A DNA stretch of 8,106 nucleotides from Ignavibacteriales bacterium UBA6490. Its GTDB lineage: Bacteria > Bacteroidota > Ignavibacteria > Ignavibacteriales > Ignavibacteriaceae. Numbering within the stretch: the first letter of the stretch is position 1; the number at the start of each line of letters is the position of its first letter. This document shows, piece after piece, positions 1 to 6,079 of this stretch. The stretch covers positions 22,002 to 30,107 of the forward strand of contig DJMM01000116.1 in assembly GCA_002435365.1 (NCBI GenBank), given 5' to 3'. The notes beneath the pieces are model-generated. The model saw nothing but the letters and a program-made list of their open reading frames with translations. It searched no databases and was not told where the DNA came from. Both the position numbers and the translations under genes were made by a program.

Positions 1-530
1 GGAGTTGATTTCATCAGTACAGGGGTTTCGATCTCAATAAAATTATTTTCATCGAAATACCGCCTGGTGAGCTGACAGATTTTATGACGCAGCAGAAGAT
101 TACGCTGCATTGCGGGGCGGCGTAAATCGAGATATCTGTACTTCAGCCTGAGATCTTCACTGGCATCAGTATTGTCGTTCACCTGGAAGGGAGTGGTCTG
201 GGCTTCGTTAAGGACAATAAGTCTATCAACCATTACATCAACAAGACCTGTATTCAGTTCAGGATTTTCAGTGCCTTCGGGTCTTTTCCTTACCGTTCCT
301 TCAATAGAAATAACATATTCATTCCGGAGGTCCTTTCCGGCATCATGCGCTTCTTTATTATAATTAGGCTCAAACACAACTTGTGTAATACCGTAACGGT
401 CTCTCAGGTCTATAAAAATTACGCCGCCGAGATCACGACGGGTATCGACCCAGCCGTTTAACACTACCTTTTTTCCGATATAGCTCTCTCTCAATTCTCC
501 GCAGGTGTGAGTCCTTGTCTTAAATTCCAT
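1..530 (-). CDS. aspS: Aspartate--tRNA ligase, N-terminal part (runs off left edge)
   Basis: Cytoplasmic class II aminoacyl-tRNA synthetase that charges tRNA-Asp with aspartate; only the first 176 codons are in the window. The protein starts MEFKTRTHTCGELRESYIGK, the usual bacterial AspRS opening. An OB-fold anticodon-binding domain covers about residues 16-108, with the family signature GWVDTRRDLGGVIFIDLRDR at 26-45. The catalytic domain begins near KYRYLDLRRP (130-139), and the motif 1 region FIEIETPVL (164-172) lies just before the cut. The ATG at 528-530 gives the conventional length; no good Shine-Dalgarno sequence precedes it. Residue L34 (the H31 position of Pseudomonas AspRS) looks like discriminating enzymes, while G86 in RPEG looks like non-discriminating ones, so tRNA-Asn mischarging cannot be decided from this fragment. 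The family call is very secure. Confidence 0.97.
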   Translation of the reverse strand, partial: MEFKTRTHTCGELRESYIGKKVVLNGWVDTRRDLGGVIFIDLRDRYGITQVVFEPNYNKEAHDAGKDLRNEYVISIEGTVRKRPEGTENPELNTGLVDVMVDRLIVLNEAQTTPFQVNDNTDASEDLRLKYRYLDLRRPAMQRNLLLRHKICQLTRRYFDENNFIEIETPVLMKST

Positions 531-686
531 GTCTGAATCCGCAAATGATAAAAACGGGTGTAAAAATAAATAATAATAAAAGGTTTGACAAATAACTAAT
601 CAATATCTTCCGTGCCTGTAATTATGATAAACCGGCAAACCGGGTAATAAGGATCTTATTTATCAGGGTAATATAAACAGGATAAC

Positions 687-723
687 TTTAAAAAATAAGC
701 TGCCTTCCTGTTGGGAAGGCAGC
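687..723 (-). terminator. Intrinsic terminator of the lipoprotein gene
   Basis: A perfect 10-bp inverted repeat, GCTGCCTTCC (699-708) and GGAAGGCAGC (714-723), encloses a 5-nt loop. Read on the minus strand, the GC-rich hairpin is followed by TTATTTTTTAAAG, a good U tract. It lies 53 bases past the stop codon of the minus-strand lipoprotein gene and ahead of aspS, so it separates the two transcripts. Nothing comparable follows it on the plus strand. Confidence 0.85.
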
Positions 724-776
724 GTGGGGAAACAATTTATTTTATGTTAATGATCTTAGGGGGTAGCGGAACTTTG

Positions 777-1295
777 TTACTTAATTCTTATAACTTTTCC
801 TGAAGCTGCATCCAGCAGAACTTCATACATTCTGTCGCTCTGAATATCAAACTTGTACTTGGGGCGGCTGAAATCTGAGGCCTTGTCAAGTTTCCAGGTG
901 ATAACATATTCTGTACCCGGTTCGGAATTTCCCCCCACAGCATCGAACGATGTTTTGCGGGCTGAAGAATATGAGACAAAATCTTTTTCGATATACAGCT
1001 CATAATCAAACGGACCTCTGAGTCCCTCAACTTCTTTAAGCTGTCCTGCACTGGTATAAGTATATTTTATGAGAGCACCATTTTTCAATGTTATAAAAAC
1101 TTCATACTCATCCCGGCCTTCCTGTTCCACCTCAATGGATACAGGGGCTTCGGATGCAGGAACCGTCTCTGAGGCAATCTGCATTATTTCAGATTTTGAT
1201 AATACTCCGGTTTGAACCGGGTCAACGCTGTTCTCAGAACAAGCGGCTAATAAAAAGGCTAATGCCAATGCGGAAAGAACTGTTATTTTTTTCAT
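777..1295 (-). CDS. Small lipoprotein with PepSY-like repeats
   Basis: A 172-residue predicted lipoprotein of unknown specific role. The N-terminus has a positively charged start (MKK), a hydrophobic core and a lipobox LAAC at residues 16-19, so Cys19 should be lipidated after signal peptidase II cleavage. The mature part appears to hold two related beta-rich units. The first spans about 35-95 (DEYEVFITLKNGALIKYTYT). The second spans about 110-172 and ends in YEVLLDAASGKVIRIK, which closely fits the C-terminal strand and turn of PepSY domains (consensus like YEVxVDAxTGKVL). PepSY proteins are envelope proteins often tied to peptidase inhibition or two-component signalling; which applies here is unknown. 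The ATG is preceded by GGAG at 1301-1304 with a 5-nt spacer, supporting this start. It is monocistronic, with its own terminator downstream. PepSY membership is judged by eye. Confidence 0.8.
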   Translation of the reverse strand: MKKITVLSALALAFLLAACSENSVDPVQTGVLSKSEIMQIASETVPASEAPVSIEVEQEGRDEYEVFITLKNGALIKYTYTSAGQLKEVEGLRGPFDYELYIEKDFVSYSSARKTSFDAVGGNSEPGTEYVITWKLDKASDFSRPKYKFDIQSDRMYEVLLDAASGKVIRIK

Positions 1296-1300
1296 GTATA

Positions 1301-1304
1301 CTCC
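1301..1304 (-). promoter_or_regulatory. Ribosome binding site of the lipoprotein gene
   Basis: Reading the minus strand, GGAG lies 5 nt before the ATG (TTGGAGTATACATG). It is one of the few clear Shine-Dalgarno sequences in the window; most other genes here have weak ones or none. Confidence 0.6.
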
Positions 1305-1521
1305 AATAATGATTTGTTAACGAATTAAATTTTATTGCATTGCAGTAAAGGGAAAACTCTGTAACACCTTCAGAACTGTTTTCTCCTATTTCTAAATGAG
1401 TAGTAATAAGGATGATAAAAGGGGGACATTTAATGCCCTGCCGGGTGGGTCAGCGCACATAAAGTGGCATTCATGGGAAATTTCCTCCATTTTTTAACTT
1501 TTATTAAGGATTTTGATGTTT

Positions 1522-1580
1522 TTTAATATCGGTTTTGACGCAAAGCTGCTTTTCAACCTCCAAAAGATTTAATATTGGTT
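1522..1580. repeat. Near-identical 13-base direct repeat pair
   Basis: TTTAATATCGGTT at 1522-1534 and TTTAATATTGGTT at 1568-1580 differ at one position and are 46 bases apart, start to start. They lie in gene-free DNA upstream of the minus-strand lipoprotein gene. They could be paired protein-binding sites or chance similarity in AT-rich sequence. Confidence 0.4.
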
Positions 1581-1652
1581 GTAAATCAGTTCTAAAATGT
1601 ATTTTATTGCTTTATCAGGCTGTTCCTAAGCTGAACCTGACTCCATACTAAC

Positions 1653-1666
1653 CTCATTATAATGAG
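1653..1666. repeat. Perfect 14-bp palindrome
   Basis: CTCATTATAATGAG equals its own reverse complement. It has no loop, so it fits a dimeric DNA-binding protein site better than a terminator. Immediately beside it lie two copies of AGAATGGGA (1670-1678 and 1681-1689), spaced by one helical turn. Confidence 0.45.
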
Positions 1667-1897
1667 AACAGAATGGGATTAGAATGGGAACAGACCAGGA
1701 TCAGATACAGGTTAGGTGTCAAATGTCATCCGTATCGTATAGTATTTAGTACACTGGCTTGGAGGGGGAAGTTTAAGCAAGAATATTAGTCCGGAATCGG
1801 TTAGTGGAATAAAAACAGAGCATTAAGTATCGAACGGAATTTATTAAAGCGGTCCTTGAAATACTTTCCTGAAATTATCGCAACAGGGAAATCGTCC

Positions 1898-1922
1898 ACC
1901 CGCTGATTATGAGTCAGCCGGT
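1898..1922 (-). terminator. Weak hairpin beyond the aminotransferase gene
   Basis: An inverted repeat (ACC C GCTGA, loop TTATGAG, TCAGC C GGT) forms a 9-position stem with one C-C mismatch. It lies 34 bases past the stop codon of the minus-strand aminotransferase gene. There is no strong U tract after it on the minus strand, so it may be a 3'-end structure and not a true intrinsic terminator. Confidence 0.3.
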
Positions 1923-1955
1923 CTGTACAAACCTTCTCAGTATAAATATTGAAAC

Positions 1956-3143
1956 TTAACCATGTAAAGCTTTTTTCAATCTCTCCAAACCCTCACTGAT
2001 CTGTGCTAAATTGGTGGTGGAATAAGAAAACCTGAGGTTGTTCTGAAAATATTTTCCGAAGCATGATCCGTACACCGTTGCAACCCCGGCATCAATAAGT
2101 TTATTAAAAACAATGAGTCTGCCTTCCTCTTCACTCAATCCTTTTGGCACGAACTCTGAAAAATCAGGAAAAATATAGAAAGCTCCCTCCGGTTTTACCG
2201 GTAGCTTTATACCATCGATTGCTTTCAATCCTTCGTACAGGGCGGTTCTTCTTTCGCGGAATTCATCCATGAAGCTTGTTACTGATTCATTCTCTTTCGC
2301 TGTATTCGTCAGGGCTTCGGCACCTGCAAACTGTGTGTAGGTGGGTACGCCAGCAGTCTGTGTATAATCCCCCAGTTTTATAAGATTGGTGAGATGTTTG
2401 TTCCTGCATACCAGGTAGCCGAGGCGCCATCCGGTCATTGCATATGTTTTTGAAAAGGTAAATACCGAGATAATATTTTCATAATCGAGCTGCATGGGAC
2501 TGAAATGCTCGTTCCCGTCGAAAATTATTCTCTCATATGCTTCATCGGATAAAATGAAAACATTATACTTGCGGCATATTTCTACAATCTTCTCAATTTC
2601 TTCCCTGACAAATATTTTGCCGGTAGGGTTGTGCGGTGTATTCAGGTAAAGGAATGCGGCATCTTTGATCTCTTTTTCAAGCAGATCGTAATCAATGCTG
2701 AAATCATCGGCCAGCGGTATCTGGCAGAAATCTGTTTTTGCATATGGTACAAAATTCTCGAGCACGCAGCTCCATACCGGTGCAAAGCCCACTGCTTTTT
2801 TTCCTGCGAAAAGCTGGAACACCAGCTGCAGTCCTTCCTGTCCGCCGTGAGTCACGATTATATTCTCCGGTTCGATACCATTTATTTTATTGTAATCAGC
2901 CAGCTTTTGAATTACTGCTTTTTTCAGTCTGATATGTCCCCCGGACACCGGATATTTTGTCATTCCCTGCTTCAGCGCATCAACCATGGCATCAATTATA
3001 TACTGAGGTGTGGGAAAGCCGATCTCGCCCCGCTGGAAAAGGATAAAGTTCCTGCCGGTTTCAGCAGCTTTTTTATTTACTTCCTCACTGATGGATACGA
3101 TGGGGGACAACCTGATATTTTCCATTGCATTATTAAACAACAC
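1956..3143 (-). CDS. Class I/II pyridoxal-phosphate aminotransferase
   Basis: Cytoplasmic fold-type I PLP enzyme (395 residues, normal for the family) that transfers an amino group between an amino acid and a 2-oxo acid. Key features are in order: substrate-side GEIGFPTPQ (39-47), Y64-P65, the NTPHNPTGK block (168-176), D200 in LSDEAYE that pairs with the pyridine nitrogen, Y203, the Schiff-base lysine K232 in TFSKTYAMTGWRLGY, and R371 in LRFSYST that should bind the substrate carboxylate. The layout is like the subgroup of bacterial aspartate/aromatic aminotransferases, but the exact substrate cannot be read. The reported start is GTG at 3141-3143. AAGGAG at 3147-3152 (minus strand) is only 3 nt from it, but 6 nt from an adjacent TTG (3138-3140), and an in-frame ATG lies at 3123-3125. 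It is probably transcribed alone. Confidence 0.95.
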   Translation of the reverse strand: MLFNNAMENIRLSPIVSISEEVNKKAAETGRNFILFQRGEIGFPTPQYIIDAMVDALKQGMTKYPVSGGHIRLKKAVIQKLADYNKINGIEPENIIVTHGGQEGLQLVFQLFAGKKAVGFAPVWSCVLENFVPYAKTDFCQIPLADDFSIDYDLLEKEIKDAAFLYLNTPHNPTGKIFVREEIEKIVEICRKYNVFILSDEAYERIIFDGNEHFSPMQLDYENIISVFTFSKTYAMTGWRLGYLVCRNKHLTNLIKLGDYTQTAGVPTYTQFAGAEALTNTAKENESVTSFMDEFRERRTALYEGLKAIDGIKLPVKPEGAFYIFPDFSEFVPKGLSEEEGRLIVFNKLIDAGVATVYGSCFGKYFQNNLRFSYSTTNLAQISEGLERLKKALHG

Positions 3144-3146
3144 AGA

Positions 3147-3152
3147 CTCCTT
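3147..3152 (-). promoter_or_regulatory. Shine-Dalgarno sequence that bears on the aminotransferase start
   Basis: The minus strand reads AAGGAG-TCT-GTG-TTG. The spacer is 3 nt to GTG (rather short), 6 nt to TTG (ideal) and 21 nt to the first ATG (too long). A non-ATG start is therefore favoured if this site is used. Confidence 0.5.
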
Positions 3153-3304
3153 ATTGTTTTATTAAACGGATAAAATGATTTCTATACTGCAGGGACCGGA
3201 ATATTAACAGCGGGGGATCCAATCATACTCCGGTTAAGATTAATTATAAGATAATAATTAAAGTTTAATTTGGCAAAAACAGACAGATTACGGGATGAAA
3301 CTAT

Positions 3305-3335
3305 AACCGAATTATCTTCTGCTTTTTATTCGGTT
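3305..3335 (-). terminator. Candidate hairpin just past the PPK2 stop codon
   Basis: AACCGAAT (3305-3312) and ATTCGGTT (3328-3335) are perfect 8-bp arms around a 15-nt loop, starting one base past the TAA of the minus-strand PPK2 gene. The U tract on the minus strand is poor (ATAGTTTC). On the plus strand the hairpin is followed by TTTAC. Efficiency as a terminator is doubtful. Confidence 0.35.
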
Positions 3336-3336
3336 T

Positions 3337-4191
3337 TTACAATACATCCGGTACAAAATTCTGGTCTTCCAGCGGCGGTCGCACATAGCCCACTTCTTTC
3401 TGACGGGCCGGAATCTTTATTGGTTCGGGTGGAATATCCTCATAAGGTATTAATGTCAGCAGATGGGAAATGCAATTAAGCCTTGCTCGTCTTTTATCAT
3501 CGGTATTTACCACATACCAGGGGGCCTGTTTAATATCTGTGTGAGCCATCATTATATCCTTGGCCTTGGAGTAGTCAACCCATTTGCCGCGTGATTCGAT
3601 ATCCATCTCGCTCAGCTTCCACCTTTTGGTTCTGTCTTTTATCCTGGCCTGGAACCTTGCTTCCTGCTCCTCGTCGCTAATTGAGAACCAGTACTTTATA
3701 AGAATTATTCCGGAGCGCACCAGCATCCGTTCGAATTCCGGGCATGATCTTAAAAATTCTTTATGTTCCTCATCTGTGCAGAAGCCCATAACATATTCAA
3801 CGCCGGCACGGTTATACCAGCTCCTGTCAAACAGCACCATTTCACCGGCAGCAGGAAGGTGGTTTACATACCTCTGGAAATACCATTGTGTTTTTTCTCT
3901 TTCGGTGGGTGTTGCTAATGCAACTACCCGGCAGACCCTGGGATTAAGATTCTGGGTAATCCGTTTTATTACACCCCCTTTGCCGGCGGCATCTCTGCCC
4001 TCAAATATAACCACTACTTTCAGTTTCCGCGTAACAATCCATTTCTGAAGCTTGACCAGTTCAATCTGAAGCGAACGGAGGTTTTTCTCGTAGACGTTTT
4101 TATCAAGCCTTTTTTTCTTTTCCGGCTTGATATCAGAGTATATTACTTTGTTTTCTTCTTTTTTGGACTTGTCTTTCTTCTTTTTTCCCAT
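3337..4191 (-). CDS. ppk2: Polyphosphate kinase 2, class I type
   Basis: A PPK2-family enzyme moves the terminal phosphate of polyphosphate onto nucleoside diphosphates (class I mainly ADP or GDP), and may run in reverse; it acts in the cytoplasm. The 284-residue protein is a single PPK2 domain. The Walker A motif EGRDAAGKGG is at 64-73, the Walker B region LFDRSWYNR at 120-128 (D122, R123), and the lid with basic residues KDRTKRWKLSEMDIES at 185-200. The WKLSxMD stretch, followed by W204 and Y207, is what I recall from class I members. The first 28 residues are very basic (six Lys among residues 3-10) and precede the conserved domain, which begins around Y34. The ATG at 4189-4191 is preceded by AGGA with a 7-nt spacer. 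Neighbours are same-strand but well spaced, so this is likely its own unit. No ppk1 or exopolyphosphatase gene is in view. Confidence 0.94.
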   Translation of the reverse strand: MGKKKKDKSKKEENKVIYSDIKPEKKKRLDKNVYEKNLRSLQIELVKLQKWIVTRKLKVVVIFEGRDAAGKGGVIKRITQNLNPRVCRVVALATPTEREKTQWYFQRYVNHLPAAGEMVLFDRSWYNRAGVEYVMGFCTDEEHKEFLRSCPEFERMLVRSGIILIKYWFSISDEEQEARFQARIKDRTKRWKLSEMDIESRGKWVDYSKAKDIMMAHTDIKQAPWYVVNTDDKRRARLNCISHLLTLIPYEDIPPEPIKIPARQKEVGYVRPPLEDQNFVPDVL

Positions 4192-4246
4192 GATGGATTC
4201 CTGAAAGATAGTTGCTGTTCAATTTTTTTACAGAGTAGGTAATCAT

Positions 4247-4300
4247 CCTGTTGTTAAAATATTAATAAATACATCACGATACAACAGGTTTTCTTATTTT
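4247..4300 (+). terminator. Hairpin with plus-strand T tract, no matching gene
   Basis: CCTGTTGT (4247-4254) and ACAACAGG (4281-4288) are perfect 8-bp arms with a 26-nt loop. On the plus strand they are followed by TTTTCTTATTTT (4289-4300), as in an intrinsic terminator, but both flanking genes run on the minus strand. It may end an antisense RNA, or be chance. The long loop weakens the case. Confidence 0.3.
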
Positions 4301-4383
4301 AATCCAAGGAATTCTGAACATAAACTAGGGGTAAAAAATTCCTGCCTGCCCGGTTATAAATTATTAACAATATGGATTCAGAT

Positions 4384-5865
4384 TCAATTGAGGCTGTCAG
4401 CAACTTTCTTGAAATGAAATCCGTAAATTGCGAATAAGATGGCAAGAGAAAACAGCTGTGGTTTACGGAACAGTGACCAGAAAAACAGTTTCCAGTAATA
4501 AATTCTTTCCTCACCAATCAATCCCAGCCTGAGCATCGATTTAAATAGTGCCAGAATATAATTCGGATTAAGGTGAAAAACTTTTTTCTTTTTAGGGTCA
4601 AAATCTTTCATGAAACGGAGAGTCCGCTCGTAAAAATGCTTGGGGGAATAAATTGTGTTCAGGATTTTTTTATACCCGTTAATAAGCAGCTGTGAATCCA
4701 TTGCGGGTATGAAGTTCATGGAAATATCGGTGTTATTCCCGTTAAAATCATTCAGCAGTCTGCCTTCGTTATGTAATCTTTTGTGAAGTTTTGTTCCATG
4801 GGGGGCATTCAGCAATCCGACCATTGCGGTAACAATTCCGCTCTGCTGGATAAAGTCTGTCAGCTTTTCGAAAATGACAGGCGGATCGTTATCGAAGCCA
4901 ACAATAAATCCCCCCTGCACCTCCAGTCCAAAGCTTTGAATTTTCCGGATACTTGAAATAAGATCCCGGTTCCTGTTCTGGGTTTTATTACATTCTACAA
5001 GACTCTCCTCATTAGGGGATTCAATACCTATAAAAACAGCTTCGAATCCTGCTTTAACCATCTGCTGCATCAGCAGCTCGTCATCCGCAATATTGATTGA
5101 AGCTTCGGTATTAAAATAAAACACGTTTTTTTTCTTCTCGTTCCATTCGGCTATTGCCGGAAGGATTTCCTTTTTTAATTTTACCTTGTTGCCGATAAAA
5201 TTATCATCTACGAAAAACACAGGTCCAACCCAGCCCGTGGAATATAAAGCATCAAGTTCAGCTATCACCTGTTCTTTCGTCTTGGTACGGGGTTTTCTTC
5301 CATAGAGAACAGTTATATCGCAAAAGTCGCAGTCGTAGGGGCATCCCCGCGAGTACTGCAGGTTCATCGATGTATAGTTATTCATGGGGACGATATCCCA
5401 CAAAGGCAAAGGAGTGGAGGTAACATCCGCCCATTCTTCTGAAACATATTTGTGCTGAGCCTTATCTGTTTTAAGATCCTTCAAAAACATTGGCAGGGTT
5501 ATTTCTGCTTCGTTTAGCACCAGGTGGTCGACTTCTTCATATTTTTCGGGAGAGGCTGTAAACAAAGGTCCGCCCGCAACAATTTTTGCATTTAATTTTT
5601 TACATCTTGATATTACCAGTTCTGCTGATTCACTCTGAACTGACATTGCGCTTATAAAAACATAATCAGCCCAAAGGATGTCAGCGTCAGTCAGATTATC
5701 TGCATTCATATCAATCAGTTTTTTGTCCCATTCATCGGGGAGCATTGCGGCAACTGTAAGCAATCCCAGGGGAGGAAAACTTGCTTTCTTTGAAACAAAT
5801 TTCAGGGCGTGTTTAAAGCTCCAGAAACTATCGGGATAAAGGGGATAAACCAGGAGTATATTCAT
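4384..5865 (-). CDS. B12-binding-fold radical SAM protein, HpnP-like (DUF4070 type)
   Basis: A 493-residue iron-sulfur enzyme of unknown substrate. Residues 1-135 look like a cobalamin-binding Rossmann domain (MNILLVYPLYP, PPLGLLTVAAMLP at 31-43, AGGP at 97-100) without the DxHxxG motif. The radical SAM core follows, with C175, C179 and C182 in RGCPYDCDFCD holding the 4Fe-4S cluster, then LYGRKPRTKTKEQ (187-199), FFVDDNFIGNK (217-227), FNTEASINIADD (251-262) and FIGIESP (278-284). The region from about 355 matches the DUF4070 type, and the tail (453-480) is rich in aromatic and hydrophobic residues, suggesting membrane association. From memory, these blocks and the early SFW match HpnP, the hopanoid C2 methylase, but many relatives have no known role and no hopanoid gene is nearby. 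The ATG at 5863-5865 has only a weak upstream A/G-rich site. It is divergent from the kinase gene. Confidence 0.9.
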   Translation of the reverse strand: MNILLVYPLYPDSFWSFKHALKFVSKKASFPPLGLLTVAAMLPDEWDKKLIDMNADNLTDADILWADYVFISAMSVQSESAELVISRCKKLNAKIVAGGPLFTASPEKYEEVDHLVLNEAEITLPMFLKDLKTDKAQHKYVSEEWADVTSTPLPLWDIVPMNNYTSMNLQYSRGCPYDCDFCDITVLYGRKPRTKTKEQVIAELDALYSTGWVGPVFFVDDNFIGNKVKLKKEILPAIAEWNEKKKNVFYFNTEASINIADDELLMQQMVKAGFEAVFIGIESPNEESLVECNKTQNRNRDLISSIRKIQSFGLEVQGGFIVGFDNDPPVIFEKLTDFIQQSGIVTAMVGLLNAPHGTKLHKRLHNEGRLLNDFNGNNTDISMNFIPAMDSQLLINGYKKILNTIYSPKHFYERTLRFMKDFDPKKKKVFHLNPNYILALFKSMLRLGLIGEERIYYWKLFFWSLFRKPQLFSLAILFAIYGFHFKKVADSLN

Positions 5866-5988
5866 ATTATTTCTTTCATAATTTATACAGAGAGTTATTC
5901 AGGCATTTGCCATTCACCTTATCTTGTGAAAGCGCATATTTTATCTCTTCATACGATATACAATTATGCACTTTTTTTTATAAACCGT

Positions 5989-6005
5989 TTGTAAAAGAAT
6001 TGTAA
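5989..6005. promoter_or_regulatory. Candidate OmpR-family operator (direct repeat, 11-bp period)
   Basis: TTGTAA at 5989-5994 and again at 6000-6005 gives two identical hexamers one helical turn apart. Response regulators with winged-helix output domains usually bind such head-to-tail repeats as dimers. The site is in the spacer shared by the radical SAM gene and the kinase-regulator operon, 18 bases upstream of TTGACA. Autoregulation is the simplest reading, but AT-rich DNA yields such repeats by chance too. Confidence 0.35.
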
Positions 6006-6023
6006 TAATTTTATTCGGAGGAT

Positions 6024-6053
6024 TTGACATTTAATGATATTACCGGATATTTG
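6024..6053 (+). promoter_or_regulatory. Candidate promoter of the kinase-regulator operon
   Basis: TTGACA (6024-6029) is followed by a 16-nt spacer and GATATT, four of six matches to TATAAT. Read as a Bacteroidota promoter it has TTG, but only a partial TAnnTTTG (TATTTG at 6048-6053). Transcription would begin about 20 bases before the kinase ATG. Confidence 0.3.
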
Positions 6054-6079
6054 GGAAAAAGAATTTCAGATTAAGCCGG

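Larger units (their letters stand above)
1296..1955. other. Long gene-free spacer with short repeats and possible RNA structure
   Basis: No convincing reading frame is present in this 660-base stretch on either strand. It must carry the promoter of the minus-strand lipoprotein gene at its left end and the 3' end of the aminotransferase transcript at its right end. Visible structure: a hairpin candidate at 1427-1475; a 13-base near-perfect direct repeat (1522-1534 and 1568-1580, TTTAATATyGGTT); TTGTAA-N5-TTCTAA at 1579-1595; a perfect 14-bp palindrome CTCATTATAATGAG at 1653-1666; a 9-base direct repeat AGAATGGGA at 1670-1678 and 1681-1689; and an imperfect hairpin at 1898-1922. No tRNA, known riboswitch or Bacteroidota-type promoter was recognised. 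Confidence 0.6.

Noticed and set aside
172..363. A 63-codon plus-strand frame at the left end
   Set aside because: It is fully antisense to aspS, which is unmistakable.
1476..1485. GGAAATTTCC palindrome followed by TTTTTT, considered as a terminator
   Set aside because: The palindrome has no loop and cannot form a useful hairpin; no plus-strand gene precedes it.
2631..3173. A 180-codon open frame on the plus strand
   Set aside because: It lies antisense to the aminotransferase gene, whose protein carries all PLP-enzyme motifs. The antisense translation is Cys- and Phe-rich with no recognisable domain.
3584..4048. A 154-codon open frame on the plus strand
   Set aside because: It is antisense to the PPK2 gene across its Walker B and lid regions; the translation is Ser-rich and unlike a real protein.
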